NCBI GenBank assembly: GCA_947499725.1
Contig: CANMPK010000004.1
Span: forward strand, 147,550-211,549
Direction of reading: 5' to 3'
DNA: 64,000 nt
DNA from: an uncultured Paracoccaceae bacterium
Lineage (GTDB): Bacteria > Pseudomonadota > Alphaproteobacteria > Rhodobacterales > Rhodobacteraceae
Shown here: piece by piece, positions 1-9,692 of the stretch
Layout of the letters: every line of letters begins with the position of its first letter
Numbering within the stretch: position 1 is the first letter of the stretch
Position numbers and translations under genes: made by a program
Notes under the pieces: model-generated
Database searches by the model: none
What the model saw: only the letters and a program-made list of their open reading frames with translations
What the model was told of the DNA's origin: nothing

Positions 1-222
1 ATTGGCTTGCGGGGCGACTTGGTCTTTGAACTGCGCGCCCATGTCGACAAGCGGAGAACCTTCTTCGATGCTGATGTGCCTTGCGTGCAGAACCGGCGCG
101 TTGTTGTTGCGCCAATGGGCCAGCAGTTTGGCCGCATTGTCTTCGGCATTCGGGTTGTTGCGTGTGCCCCAAAAGGGCGTGTCGAAGCCTTTTTGGATGT
201 CGATGAGCAAGAGAGCATGCAT
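1..222 (-). CDS. Cysteine hydrolase (isochorismatase family), N-terminal part only
   Basis: The gene enters from the left edge, so only its first 74 codons are present. The ATG is the complement of 220-222. The N-terminus MHALLLIDIQKGFD carries the family's first-strand Asp motif (D-x-Q-x-x-F), followed by HWRNNNAPVLHARH, typical of the isochorismatase-like hydrolase fold, whose members hydrolyse amides or vinyl ethers with a Cys-Asp-Lys triad. The Cys would lie outside the window. The upstream aldo/keto reductase stops 2 bases before this start, so the two are probably co-transcribed. The substrate cannot be read from this fragment. Confidence 0.8.
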   Translation of the reverse strand, partial: MHALLLIDIQKGFDTPFWGTRNNPNAEDNAAKLLAHWRNNNAPVLHARHISIEEGSPLVDMGAQFKDQVAPQAN

Positions 223-224
223 GG

Positions 225-1163
225 TTAGTCTTCTTCTAGTCGGTCTGTGGCAGGCGCGGGGGCGCGGCTTAGGGCAGTGATTTGGTCGTATAATGCTGAG
301 GACAATTCAAAGTCGATGGCTGCAAGGGACGGTGCCAATTGCGCGGCGTTGCGGGCGGATAAAATTGGGCTTGGGGCTGCTGGATGAGCCGCGGCCCATG
401 CTACGGCGAGGGTGGATGGGTCGGTGTCGTGTTGGGCTGCGAGGTCAGCCAAGGCGATGGCTGTGTCCCACATCCAATCTTGGCCGTAGCGGGCGTTATA
501 GCGGGCGTCGTCTGCCAGTCGGCCAGTAACGGATTTGTCTTGGCGGTGAGCGTATTTTCCGGTGAGCAACCCGCCCCCGAGTGGAGAGTAGGGGACGAGC
601 GTGATGCCTTGGTCTTGGGCCATGGGGAAGAGCTCGACCTCGGATTGGCGTTTCACGAGGTTGTACATGGGTTGCAAGATGTCGATGGTCAGGCCGACGT
701 CTTTCGCGACGGCGATGGATTTCATCACCTGCCAAGCTGCATGGTTGCTGACGCCAATGTAGCGGATTTGACCCTTGGATTTCAGCTCTGCCAGCGTTTC
801 GTAGGTTTCTTGTAGCGGCGTGTTCGGGTCAAAGCGGTGCAGATACAGGATGTCGACCATATCCATTTGCAGACGCTGACGAGAGGTGTCGAAGCTTTGC
901 AGGATATTCTCGCGGCCCGCGCCGTTTTGGTAGACGACTTTCGTGGCGATGATCAGATCGTCGCGCATGGGGGCGGCGTATTGGCCAAGCAGGGTTTCGG
1001 CTTGGCCATCGGTATACACATAGGCCGTGTCGAAATGGGTGATGCCTGCTGCAAGGCTGGCGTCGAACATGGCTTGGCTGTCGGTCGGGCTGGCTGCTGC
1101 ACCAAATTGCATGGTGCCAAAGGCGAAGCGGCTGATCGGGGTTCCGTTGAGCGAGGTAAGCAT
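225..1163 (-). CDS. Aldo/keto reductase
   Basis: A 312-residue cytoplasmic NAD(P)H-dependent oxidoreductase of the AKR superfamily. The catalytic tetrad is visible: Asp45 and Tyr50 in FDTAYVY, Lys75 in ATKVVY and His109 in LYLHRFD. The downstream SNHAAW segment matches the conserved nicotinamide-contact strand and VPYSPLGGGLLTGKY the usual late motif. The sequence resembles the YdjG/Tas-like bacterial AKRs rather than aldose reductases, but the substrate is unknown. It lies 136 bases downstream of the BMP binding-protein gene with a hairpin terminator between them, so it probably has its own promoter and shares a transcript with the cysteine hydrolase that follows. Confidence 0.9.
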   Translation of the reverse strand: MLTSLNGTPISRFAFGTMQFGAAASPTDSQAMFDASLAAGITHFDTAYVYTDGQAETLLGQYAAPMRDDLIIATKVVYQNGAGRENILQSFDTSRQRLQMDMVDILYLHRFDPNTPLQETYETLAELKSKGQIRYIGVSNHAAWQVMKSIAVAKDVGLTIDILQPMYNLVKRQSEVELFPMAQDQGITLVPYSPLGGGLLTGKYAHRQDKSVTGRLADDARYNARYGQDWMWDTAIALADLAAQHDTDPSTLAVAWAAAHPAAPSPILSARNAAQLAPSLAAIDFELSSALYDQITALSRAPAPATDRLEED

Positions 1164-1244
1164 AAGCAGGGCCTGAAATGGTCTGGGTTTGACGGCACGC
1201 TACCGGCTTGGGGTGTGTGGGGAAAGGGGCAATGGCTGCGTTGC

Positions 1245-1277
1245 AAAAGAAAAGGCCCACCACGAGGGCGGGCCTTT
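1245..1277 (-). terminator. Rho-independent terminator of the BMP importer operon
   Basis: Read on the minus strand, AAAGGCCCGCC pairs with GGTGGGCCTTT (one imperfect pair) and is followed by TTTTCTTTT. It lies 23 bases after the binding-protein stop codon and before the aldo/keto reductase. Confidence 0.8.
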
Positions 1278-1299
1278 GTAAGGGTGCTAAATTTGCGGC

Positions 1300-2370
1300 T
1301 TAGTTTGGCACGTCGCCTTCCAGACCTTCGATGTAGAAGTTCATGCCAGCCAATGTGCCGTCATCGGCTGTTTCGCCTTCGGCCAGCCAGACGGAACCGT
1401 CTTGCTTGTTAATTGGGCCAGTGAAGGCGTGGTATTCGCCGGAGCCGAGTTTCTCGACCATTTCCAATGCTTCGGCTTTGACGTCTGCTGGTACGTGGTC
1501 AGAGATTTCGCCGATGCCAACCATGCCTGGACCGATGCCGTCCCATGTGTTGGTTGTTGTCCAAGTGCCATCCATAACCGCTTTGGTGCGGTCGATGTAA
1601 TATGGCGCCCAGTTGTCGATGATGGAAGAGACACGTGGGAACGGGCCGTATTCTGCCATGTCAGACGCCTGACCAAAGGAGATCACGTTGCCGGCTGCTT
1701 GTGCGGCGGCTTGTGGCGCGGTGGAGTCTGTGTGTTGCAGGATCACGTCTGCGCCTTGCTCGATCAGAGCATTGGCGGCATCTGCTTCTTTGGCTGGATC
1801 AAACCATGTGTAGACCCAGATGATTTTGAAATCGACGTCAGGGTTTACTTTTTTGGCGTGCAGGTACGCGGAGTTGATGCCGCGGATAACTTCAGGGATT
1901 GGGAAGGAGGCGATGTAACCGATTGTGTTTGTCTCGGTCATTTTGCCAGCGATGTGGCCCTGAACGGCGCGACCTTCGTAGAAGCGTGCGGAATAGACAG
2001 AGACGTTGTCTGCTGTTTTATAGCCGGTTGCGTGTTCGAATTTCACGTTCGGGAATTTCTTCGCAACGTTGATCGTTTGATCCATGTAACCGAAGGAGGT
2101 TGTGAAGATCAGGTCTGCGCCTTCTAGCGCCATCTGTGTCATCACGCGCTCGGCGTCTGGGCCTTCTGGGACGTTTTCAACGTAAACCGTTTCAACGTCG
2201 TCGCCAAAAGCGTCGACCACGGCTTTACGGCCTTGATCGTGTTCATAGGTCCAGCCACCGTCGCCCACTGGGCCAACATAGACAAAACCGACTTTGGTTT
2301 TCTCGGCGACAGCGGATGTTGCCAGACCGGCAACCAGCGCTGCGCTGGCAAGAAGTTTCGTGAAGTTCAT
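1300..2370 (-). CDS. BMP-family ABC transporter substrate-binding protein
   Basis: A 356-residue periplasmic binding protein of the basic membrane protein (PnrA/BmpA) family, whose characterised members bind purine nucleosides. The start at 2370 is chosen because MNFTKLLASAALVAGLATSAVAE is a complete signal peptide and GGGAGG lies just upstream; an in-frame Met 39 codons earlier would put a charged segment before it. Family landmarks are GFVYVGPVGDGGWTYEHDQG at the mature N-terminus and DVILQHTDS in the second lobe. It is the last gene of the importer operon, 46 bases after the second permease. The ligand is inferred to be a nucleoside or related purine; a sugar or lipoprotein role is less likely. 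Confidence 0.92.
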   Translation of the reverse strand: MNFTKLLASAALVAGLATSAVAEKTKVGFVYVGPVGDGGWTYEHDQGRKAVVDAFGDDVETVYVENVPEGPDAERVMTQMALEGADLIFTTSFGYMDQTINVAKKFPNVKFEHATGYKTADNVSVYSARFYEGRAVQGHIAGKMTETNTIGYIASFPIPEVIRGINSAYLHAKKVNPDVDFKIIWVYTWFDPAKEADAANALIEQGADVILQHTDSTAPQAAAQAAGNVISFGQASDMAEYGPFPRVSSIIDNWAPYYIDRTKAVMDGTWTTTNTWDGIGPGMVGIGEISDHVPADVKAEALEMVEKLGSGEYHAFTGPINKQDGSVWLAEGETADDGTLAGMNFYIEGLEGDVPN

Positions 2371-2416
2371 TGGGTCATACCTCCCGTTAGAGTTATCATT
2401 AGACCTCGCGTGCAAG

Positions 2417-3337
2417 CTATTGCGAGGCGTGGAAGATGCGGCCGAGTGAGGCCGGTGCGCCGCTTTTGTCAGCGGACATAATGACAAGCACCAAAATGGT
2501 TATCAGATATGGTGACATTGCCAAGTATTCGACAGGAATTGGGATGCCTGCGGCCTGCAGGTTCAGTTGCAGAACGGTGAGACCGCCAAAAAGATAGGCA
2601 CCTAGAAGGACGCGCCATGGTTTCCAGCTGGCAAAGACCACCAGCGCGAGGGCGATCCAGCCGACGCCGGCTGTCATTCCCTCGGTCCATTGGGGTACGC
2701 GGATCAGGCTAATGTAGGCGCCGCCAAGCCCTGCGCAGGCACCGCCGAACAGGATTGCCAGTATGCGCACGCGCACGACGTTGTAACCCAGTGCGTGGGC
2801 GGCTTCATGGTTTTCGCCGACCGCGCGCAGGATCAGGCCGGCGCGGGTGAATTTCAGCACGGCCCAAGTGGCTGCGATGATGGCGAGGCCGATATACAGC
2901 ACGGGGTCGTGGGAAAAGAGGATGGGGCCCACAATGGGCAGATCAGATAGAACTGGGATGTTCAGCTTGGCCATGGCGGGTGGTTTGATGCCGACGTAGC
3001 TTTGACCCAAGAGCGCCGAAAGGCCGAGGCCAAAGAGTGTGAGGGCGAGGCCCGAAGCCACTTGGTTGGCGAGGGCCACTTGGGTGAGAAAGGCAAAGAG
3101 CAGGGATAGGACGGCTCCGCCAAGCATAGCAGCAAGGATGCCGAGCGCTGGGCTGGTGGTTTCCACCGCGATGGCAAAGCCGCAGATCGCGCCGATGATC
3201 ATCATGCCTTCAACGCCAAGGTTTAGAACGCCGGCTTTTTCCACGACGAGTTCTCCGATGGCGGCCAGCAGCAAAGGCGTGGCGGCGACCATGAGAGAGG
3301 CGACAAGTAGGACCGGATTGATGGCGGAGAGATCCAT
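2417..3337 (-). CDS. ABC transporter permease (BmpC/YufQ type)
   Basis: A 306-residue inner-membrane permease of the branched-chain/BMP permease family with about eight to nine hydrophobic segments. The family's early motif GVLNLGVEGMMIIGA is at residues 36-50. The gene overlaps the preceding permease by one base (TAATG-type junction), indicating translational coupling. With its partner it would form the membrane channel of the nucleoside-type importer. Confidence 0.92.
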   Translation of the reverse strand: MDLSAINPVLLVASLMVAATPLLLAAIGELVVEKAGVLNLGVEGMMIIGAICGFAIAVETTSPALGILAAMLGGAVLSLLFAFLTQVALANQVASGLALTLFGLGLSALLGQSYVGIKPPAMAKLNIPVLSDLPIVGPILFSHDPVLYIGLAIIAATWAVLKFTRAGLILRAVGENHEAAHALGYNVVRVRILAILFGGACAGLGGAYISLIRVPQWTEGMTAGVGWIALALVVFASWKPWRVLLGAYLFGGLTVLQLNLQAAGIPIPVEYLAMSPYLITILVLVIMSADKSGAPASLGRIFHASQ

Positions 3338-4419
3338 TATGCGGCTCCTTTCACGGCGAGGCGGATGCGGAAGTTTGTGAGCACGTCAAAGGCCAGCAGG
3401 AAAAATAGCAGCATGCCTTGGAAGACTTGGATGGCAGCAGATGGCAGCGAGAGGCTGCTTTGGGCGATGTCGCCGCCAATATAAGTAAGAGCCATCAAGA
3501 GGCCTGCGAGTAGGATGCCGACGGGGTGCAAGCGACCTAGAAAGGCGACGATGATGGCGGTGAAGCCGTAGCCGACGTTGAAATCAATGCTGACTTGGCC
3601 CGCTGGACCTGCGACTTCGAAAAGGCCTGCGAGGCCAGCGAGTGCGCCGGATGCGCCCATGCAAAACAGGATCAACCGATTTGGGTTCACCCCGCCAAAG
3701 CGCGCGGCGCGGGGGGCTTCGCCGGTGAGGCGGATGTTAAAACCCAGCATGTGCTTTTTCAGCAGAACATAGGCGAAGATCACCGCGATGAAGGCGGTCA
3801 GCACGCCCCAATGCATACCGGTGCCTGCGATCAGTTCAGCGTTATGGGCGCTGGGGTAGTCTTGCAGGTTGCGTGAGCCCGGGAAGCCGAAGCCTTCGGG
3901 GTTTTTCAAAAGGCCCAGAGACATCGAGGCCAAGAGCTGTTCGGCCACATAGACCAGCATGAGCGAGACGAGGATTTCATTGGTGCCGAATTTGAGTTTC
4001 AGGATCGCTGGGATCATGGCCCAGAGCATGCCGCCCAATAGGCCGCAAAGGATCATCAGCGGGAAGATCAGCACGCTTTCCATTGGATAAAGCGCTAGGC
4101 CCGCGCCTGCGCCACACAGGGCCCCGATGATGTATTGCCCTTCTGCGCCGATGTTCCAGATGCCTGCGCGAAAGCCGAGCGATAGGCCGATGGCGATCAG
4201 GATCAGCGGGCCGCCTTTCACCAGAAGTTGCGGGCGATAGTAGAAGGCGAACTCGCCAAAGAGCGGATCGTAAAAGATGGTGCGGATCGCCACGAACGGG
4301 TTTTTGCCGAGGGCTGCAAACAGCAGTCCGCCTGCAATCATGGTGGTGATGACGGCAACAACAGGAGTGAGGAGCGACCAAAGCTGGCTTGGCTCTGCGC
4401 GCTTTTCGAGGCGGATCAT
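3337..4419 (-). CDS. ABC transporter permease (BmpB/YufP type)
   Basis: A 360-residue inner-membrane permease, longer than its partner as is usual for the first permease of BMP importers. The motif GIWNIGAEGQYIIGALCG corresponds to the conserved N-x-G-x-E-G-Q segment of the family, and GEAPRAARFGGVNPNRLI matches the cytoplasmic coupling region that contacts the ATPase. It overlaps the ATPase gene by 4 bases (ATGA), so the subunits are made in tight register. Confidence 0.92.
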   Translation of the reverse strand: MIRLEKRAEPSQLWSLLTPVVAVITTMIAGGLLFAALGKNPFVAIRTIFYDPLFGEFAFYYRPQLLVKGGPLILIAIGLSLGFRAGIWNIGAEGQYIIGALCGAGAGLALYPMESVLIFPLMILCGLLGGMLWAMIPAILKLKFGTNEILVSLMLVYVAEQLLASMSLGLLKNPEGFGFPGSRNLQDYPSAHNAELIAGTGMHWGVLTAFIAVIFAYVLLKKHMLGFNIRLTGEAPRAARFGGVNPNRLILFCMGASGALAGLAGLFEVAGPAGQVSIDFNVGYGFTAIIVAFLGRLHPVGILLAGLLMALTYIGGDIAQSSLSLPSAAIQVFQGMLLFFLLAFDVLTNFRIRLAVKGAA

Positions 4420-5930
4420 TCGGCGGCCTCCTGCGCGGAGACACCGCCCATCATGAGGCCGATCTCTTCAATCGTCAGGCCTGCGGCGGGGCGGATTTCG
4501 GAGAGACGGCCTTCGTTCAGTGCGCCGAAGCGGTCGGAGATTTCCATAAGTTCATCAAGGTCTTGGCTGATCACCACGAGGGCGGTGCCCTTGGCGGCGA
4601 GATCGAGCAGGGATTGGCGGATGGCTGCTGCGGCGGCCGCATCGACGCCCCATGTGGGTTGGTTTACGACCAGCACATCTGGTTCTTGCAGCACTTCGCG
4701 GCCGATGACGAATTTTTGCAGGTTACCGCCAGAGAGCGCGCGGGCGGCGCGGTCGGGGCCGGGGGTGCGCACGTCGAAGGCTTTGATGATGTCTTGCGCG
4801 AAGTCCTGCGCGCCTTTCCAGTTCACAAAGCCCTTTTTGCTGAGGTTCTGGCGTACTTCGCCGGTGAGCAGTGCGTTTTCAATGAGGCTCATATTGGGGG
4901 CGGCGGCATGTCCGAGGCGTTCTTCGGGGGCGGCTAAGGTGCCGATGCCGCGGCGGTTTTTTGGGCCGAGGTGACCGACTGGGTTGCCTTTGATTTGCAC
5001 GGTGTCAGGGCTGGTGCGCAGCTCGCCCGAGAGGGCGGCGAGCAACTCGTCTTGGCCATTGCCCGCGACGCCGCCAAGGCCAAGGATTTCGCCGGATTTC
5101 ACCGAAAAGCTGATGTCTTTCAGGCTGGTGCCAAAGGCGCTTGCGGATTTGGCGGAGAGGTTTCGCACGTTTAGCAGAACCTCGCCATCAAGGTTTGCGG
5201 TGCGCGTTGGGGTTTGCAGGGTGTCGCCTACCATCAATTCTGCCATGTTGCGGGCGGATGTTTGTGCGGGGATGCATTCACCCACGTTTTTGCCAAGGCG
5301 CAGAATGCTGGCGTGATCGCAGAGGCTGCGGATTTCTTCGAGCTTGTGGGAGATATAGAGGATCGAGGTGCCCTCGGCCTTGAGTTGGCGCAGGGTTTTG
5401 AAGAGGATTTGCACCTCTTGCGGGGTGAGGACGCTGGTCGGTTCGTCCATGATCAAGAGCTTTGGGTCTTGCAGCAGGCAGCGGATGATTTCGACGCGTT
5501 GGCGCTCGCCTGCGGACAGATCCCCTACGGTGCGGGCAGGGTCGAGCGGCAGGCCGTAGTTTTCTGACACCTCTTTGATGCGGGCGGCGAGGTCGCGCAT
5601 GGGCGGCGGGTTTTCCATGCCGAGGGCGACGTTTTCGGCCACGTTGAGTGCATCAAACAATGAGAAGTGCTGGAAGACCATGCCAACGCCCGCGCTGCGG
5701 GCGGCGTTTGGGTCGGTTGGGGCGAAGGGCGCGCCTTGCCATGTCATGCTGCCGCTGTCGGGTTTCACCAGACCGTAGATCATTTTCACGACGGTGGATT
5801 TGCCAGCGCCGTTTTCGCCAAGCAGGGCGTGGACCTGCCCCTGTTCGATATCAAAACTGACGGAATCGTTGGCGACGACCCCTGGGTAGGCCTTGGTGAG
5901 AGCTTGGATCGATAGCAGCGGTGCGCTCAT
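4416..5930 (-). CDS. ABC transporter ATP-binding protein with two nucleotide-binding domains
   Basis: A fused tandem ATPase of 504 residues, the usual form for BMP and sugar importers. The first domain is intact: Walker A GENGAGKST at 38-46, signature LSAGE at 138-142, Walker B KLLIMDEP at 157-164. The second is degenerate: its P-loop reads GVAGNGQDE (287-295) without the Lys, and the Walker B region is VLVVNQPT (419-426), where the catalytic Glu is Gln; its signature LSGGN is kept. This asymmetry is common in the family. The start at 5930 is preferred because AAAGGGA lies 10 bases upstream; an in-frame Met at 5951 is the alternative. It is the first gene of the operon, divergent from dnaE. 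Confidence 0.9.
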   Translation of the reverse strand: MSAPLLSIQALTKAYPGVVANDSVSFDIEQGQVHALLGENGAGKSTVVKMIYGLVKPDSGSMTWQGAPFAPTDPNAARSAGVGMVFQHFSLFDALNVAENVALGMENPPPMRDLAARIKEVSENYGLPLDPARTVGDLSAGERQRVEIIRCLLQDPKLLIMDEPTSVLTPQEVQILFKTLRQLKAEGTSILYISHKLEEIRSLCDHASILRLGKNVGECIPAQTSARNMAELMVGDTLQTPTRTANLDGEVLLNVRNLSAKSASAFGTSLKDISFSVKSGEILGLGGVAGNGQDELLAALSGELRTSPDTVQIKGNPVGHLGPKNRRGIGTLAAPEERLGHAAAPNMSLIENALLTGEVRQNLSKKGFVNWKGAQDFAQDIIKAFDVRTPGPDRAARALSGGNLQKFVIGREVLQEPDVLVVNQPTWGVDAAAAAAIRQSLLDLAAKGTALVVISQDLDELMEISDRFGALNEGRLSEIRPAAGLTIEEIGLMMGGVSAQEAAE

Positions 5931-6137
5931 GCGGCGTGGTCCCTTTTGCATGGTCGCATCTTTTTGAGACCTCGAAGGGCTTGGGGCAAGGTTAATTGCG
6001 TGGGATGCGATGGTTATCCACAGGTTTCCTGATCAAAAGGTAAGATTTCGCCTAAAATTGGTACGGAATAGAGGGCGGACTGAAAATTCTGAAACAGGTC
6101 ATTCTAAATGCCGCGGTGGTGGTTTAGCCTGCGCGGT

Positions 6138-9100
6138 ATGAGCACTGATCCCCGATTCATTCACCTGCGCGTCCACACGGAATACTCTTTGCTAGAGGGC
6201 GCGATCCGCACCAAGAAACTGCCCGGCATGTGTGCCGATATGGATATGCCAGCGGTGGCGATCACCGACACAAACAATATGTTTGCGGCGCTGGAGTTTT
6301 CTGTCACGGCGGCGGGGGCGGGAATTCAGCCGATTGTGGGCTGTCAGGTGGATGTGCAGATGCCGCATGACGACCCGACGGGCCGCACAAGCGCGCCTGC
6401 GCCTGCGCCGATAGTGCTGCTGAGCCAGCGCGAAGAGGGGTATGAGAACCTGATGAAGCTGAACTCTTGTCTGTACATCGACAAGGGCGGGCAGCTGCCG
6501 CAGGTGACTTTGGATGAGCTTGAAAAATATTCAGGCGGTTTGATTTGTTTGACCGGTGGGCCGGATGGTCCGATGGGGCGGTTGTTGCGGGATGGGCAGC
6601 GTCCTGCGGCTGAGGCCATGATGACTCGGTTCAAAGAGATTTTCGCGGATCGGCTGTATGTGGAATTGCAGCGCCATCCGGGGGAAGATGGGCAGCCAGA
6701 GGCAGAGCGTTTAAGCGAGCGCGGCTTTGTGGAAATGGCCTATGCGATGGATATCCCGCTGGTGGCCACCAATGATGTCTATTTCCCCAAGAGCGATATG
6801 TATGAGGCGCATGATGCGTTGATCTGTATTGCCGAAGGCGCCTATGTGGATCAGGCGGATGGGCGGCGTCGTTTGACGGCGCAGCACTATTTTAAGACGC
6901 CGCAAGAGATGATCACGCTTTTCGCGGATTTGCCGGAAGCGATTGAGAACACCGTAGAAATCGCAAAGCGATGCGCCTTTGCGACCTATCGGCGTGATCC
7001 GATCTTGCCGAAGTTTGCGGACGACGAGGTTGCCGAACTGCGCCGCATTGCGAACGAAGGTTTGCAAAAGCGACTGGCGGTGATCCCCCATGCGGTGACC
7101 TTGGAGGAATACCAAGAACGTTTGGATTTTGAGCTGGATATCATCGAGGGCATGGGGTTCCCCGGCTACTTCTTGATCGTTGCGGACTTTATCCAATGGG
7201 GCAAAGATCAAGGGATTCCGGTGGGTCCGGGTCGTGGCTCTGGTGCGGGCTCGCTGGTGGCCTATGCGCTGACGATCACTGACCTTGATCCGCTTCGGTA
7301 TTCCCTGCTGTTTGAGCGCTTCTTGAACCCTGAACGTGTTTCGATGCCTGACTTTGACATCGACTTTTGCATGGATCGCCGAGAGGAAGTGATCCGGTAT
7401 GTGCAAGAGAAGTATGGTCGCGACAAGGTGGGGCAGATCATCACCTTTGGTGCGCTGCTGTCTAAGGCGGCGGTGCGCGATATTGGGCGGGTTTTGCAGA
7501 TGCCTTACGGGCAGGTGGATCGCTTGTCCAAGATGATCCCTGTGGAAGGGGTGAAGCCTGTTTCCATCGAGAAGGCCCTGAAAGACGAGCCGCGTTTGCG
7601 CGATGAGGCCCGCAATGAAGAGGTTGTGGACCGGCTGCTGAACTATGGCATGCAGGTTGAAGGCTTGCTGCGGAACGCCTCGACCCACGCGGCGGGTGTT
7701 GTGATTGGCGATCGGCCTTTGGATGCTTTGGTGCCTTTGTATCAGGATCCGCGGTCTGACATGCCAGCGACCCAATTCAACATGAAATGGGTCGAACAGG
7801 CGGGCTTGGTGAAGTTTGACTTCTTGGGCCTGAAAACGCTGACGGTGATTCAGAACGCGGTTGATCTGATCAAGGGCGAAGGGCGCGATATTCATACGGC
7901 GCAGGATGGCTCGCAATTGTATGAGCCGCCTGAAGGCGCGGTGAATGAGATCAATGCGATCCCGCTGGATGATAAAGCGACCTATGATCTTTACGCGGCG
8001 GCGAAAACCGTGGCGGTGTTCCAGGTGGAATCCACCGGTATGATGGATGCGCTGAAGCGCATGAAGCCGACCTGTATCGAAGATATTGTTGCGCTGGTGG
8101 CCCTGTATCGTCCGGGCCCGATGGAGAATATTCCGACCTATTGTGAGGTGAAGAACGGGCAGCGCGAGATTGAATCGGTGCATCCGTTGATTGACCATAT
8201 TCTAGCGGAAACGCAGGGGATTATTGTTTACCAAGAACAGGTTATGCAGATCGCTCAGGTGATGGCGGGCTATAGTCTGGGCGGCGCGGATTTGCTGCGT
8301 CGTGCGATGGGTAAGAAGATCAAAGAAGCGATGGATGCGGAGCGTCCGAAGTTCGAAAAAGGCGCGGCAGAAAATGGCGTGCCTGCCAAAAAGGCCAGTG
8401 AGGTGTTCGACCTTCTGGAGAAATTTGCGAACTACGGCTTTAACAAATCCCACGCGGCGGCTTATGCGGTGGTGTCCTATCAAACCGGTTGGCTGAAAGC
8501 GAACCATCCGGTGGAGTTCATGGGCGGCGTCATGAACTGCGATATCCACCTGACGGATAAGCTGGCGATTTACTTTGAAGAGGTGAAGAAACACCTTGGG
8601 CTGCCCTATGTGCCGCCTTGCGTGAACCGATCAGAAGCGACGTTTACCGTGCGCGAAGGCAAGTTGATCTATGCGCTGGGCGCGTTGAAAAACGTGGGTG
8701 CTGAGGCGATGACCTTGGTGACCGATGGGCGCAAGGTGGATGGGGTGGATAAGCCTTTTGCCACGCTGTTTGATTTCGCGCGGCGGGTGGATTTGAAGAA
8801 GGTCGGGAAGCGGCCTTTGGAAATGCTGGCGCGCTCAGGTGCTTTTGATGAGCTGGATAAGAACCGCCGGAAGGTGTTTGAAAGCCTTGAGGGCTTGGTG
8901 AATTACTCGGCGGCTATCCATGAGCAGAAGACATCCAATCAGGTGTCTTTGTTTGGGGAAGCGGGGGATGATTTGCCGGAGCCTCGTCTGAGTAAGGCGG
9001 CGGATTGGTTGCCTGCTGAGAAGTTGGATGAAGAGGCGCGGGCGATTGGCTTCTTCCTGTCAGGCCATCCGCTGGAAGATTACATGCCTGCGCTGAAGCG

Positions 9101-9656
9101 TAAGAAGATCATGACTCTGGATGAGCTGATCGAAAAGGCCCGTGGTGGGCCCTGTGTGGCCAAGATCGCGGGGCGCGTGTCGGGTCGACAGGAACGCAAA
9201 TCCGCACGCGGCAACCGATTTGCCTTTGCGCAGCTGTCTGATCCGACGGGGGCTTATGAGGTTACGATCTTTAGCGAGACTTTGGAAAAGTGCCGCGAGC
9301 ATTTGGAGACCGGATCAAAGGTTGTTGTGACGGTTGAGGCCACGATGGAGGCGGATCAACTGAAGCTATTGGCGAAATCAATCGGGCCGATTGATAGTGT
9401 TGTGGCGGATGCGGGGGCCTCGGGTTTGCGGATTTATATCGACACACCAGAGGCTTTGGAGAATATCGCCAGTGTCTTGGATGGGGCGCAGAATGCTGTG
9501 AAGAAAGGCCCGCGTGGGCCGGTGGTTTTCAATCTGATGCAAGACGATTTGCCCGGGGATGTGGAGATCGACACCGGTATGGAGTTCCCGATTAATCCGC
9601 AGATCAAAGGGGCGATTAAGTCGCTGCCGGGGATCATGATGGTTGAGGATTACTAG
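6138..9656 (+). CDS. dnaE: DNA polymerase III subunit alpha
   Basis: The replicative polymerase catalytic subunit, 1172 residues and full length. The N-terminal PHP domain begins HLRVHTEYSLLEGA (residues 9-22). The palm active site is PDFDIDF at 404-410, with Asp405 and Asp407 matching the catalytic pair of E. coli DnaE. GPGRGSGAGSLVAY and the helix-hairpin region follow, then KSHAAAYAVVSYQTGW and a C-terminal OB-fold segment beginning near AKIAGRVSGRQERKS. The start at MSTDPRF is chosen by family similarity; there is no strong ribosome site, and an in-frame ATG 30 bases upstream is possible. It stands alone, divergent from the importer operon, with 207 bases between the two starts. Confidence 0.97.
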   Translation: MSTDPRFIHLRVHTEYSLLEGAIRTKKLPGMCADMDMPAVAITDTNNMFAALEFSVTAAGAGIQPIVGCQVDVQMPHDDPTGRTSAPAPAPIVLLSQREEGYENLMKLNSCLYIDKGGQLPQVTLDELEKYSGGLICLTGGPDGPMGRLLRDGQRPAAEAMMTRFKEIFADRLYVELQRHPGEDGQPEAERLSERGFVEMAYAMDIPLVATNDVYFPKSDMYEAHDALICIAEGAYVDQADGRRRLTAQHYFKTPQEMITLFADLPEAIENTVEIAKRCAFATYRRDPILPKFADDEVAELRRIANEGLQKRLAVIPHAVTLEEYQERLDFELDIIEGMGFPGYFLIVADFIQWGKDQGIPVGPGRGSGAGSLVAYALTITDLDPLRYSLLFERFLNPERVSMPDFDIDFCMDRREEVIRYVQEKYGRDKVGQIITFGALLSKAAVRDIGRVLQMPYGQVDRLSKMIPVEGVKPVSIEKALKDEPRLRDEARNEEVVDRLLNYGMQVEGLLRNASTHAAGVVIGDRPLDALVPLYQDPRSDMPATQFNMKWVEQAGLVKFDFLGLKTLTVIQNAVDLIKGEGRDIHTAQDGSQLYEPPEGAVNEINAIPLDDKATYDLYAAAKTVAVFQVESTGMMDALKRMKPTCIEDIVALVALYRPGPMENIPTYCEVKNGQREIESVHPLIDHILAETQGIIVYQEQVMQIAQVMAGYSLGGADLLRRAMGKKIKEAMDAERPKFEKGAAENGVPAKKASEVFDLLEKFANYGFNKSHAAAYAVVSYQTGWLKANHPVEFMGGVMNCDIHLTDKLAIYFEEVKKHLGLPYVPPCVNRSEATFTVREGKLIYALGALKNVGAEAMTLVTDGRKVDGVDKPFATLFDFARRVDLKKVGKRPLEMLARSGAFDELDKNRRKVFESLEGLVNYSAAIHEQKTSNQVSLFGEAGDDLPEPRLSKAADWLPAEKLDEEARAIGFFLSGHPLEDYMPALKRKKIMTLDELIEKARGGPCVAKIAGRVSGRQERKSARGNRFAFAQLSDPTGAYEVTIFSETLEKCREHLETGSKVVVTVEATMEADQLKLLAKSIGPIDSVVADAGASGLRIYIDTPEALENIASVLDGAQNAVKKGPRGPVVFNLMQDDLPGDVEIDTGMEFPINPQIKGAIKSLPGIMMVEDY

Positions 9657-9692
9657 AGGCTTCTTTTTCGGGTTTCAGTGTGAAAGCAAACC

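Noticed and set aside
4416..5930. Second nucleotide-binding half with missing Walker A Lys, first read as a broken gene
   Set aside because: Degenerate second halves are normal in fused BMP and sugar importer ATPases.
6711..8198. 495-codon open frame on the minus strand
   Set aside because: It lies wholly antisense to dnaE, whose motifs are unambiguous. The translation is rich in His, Arg and Gln, as expected from a shadow frame.
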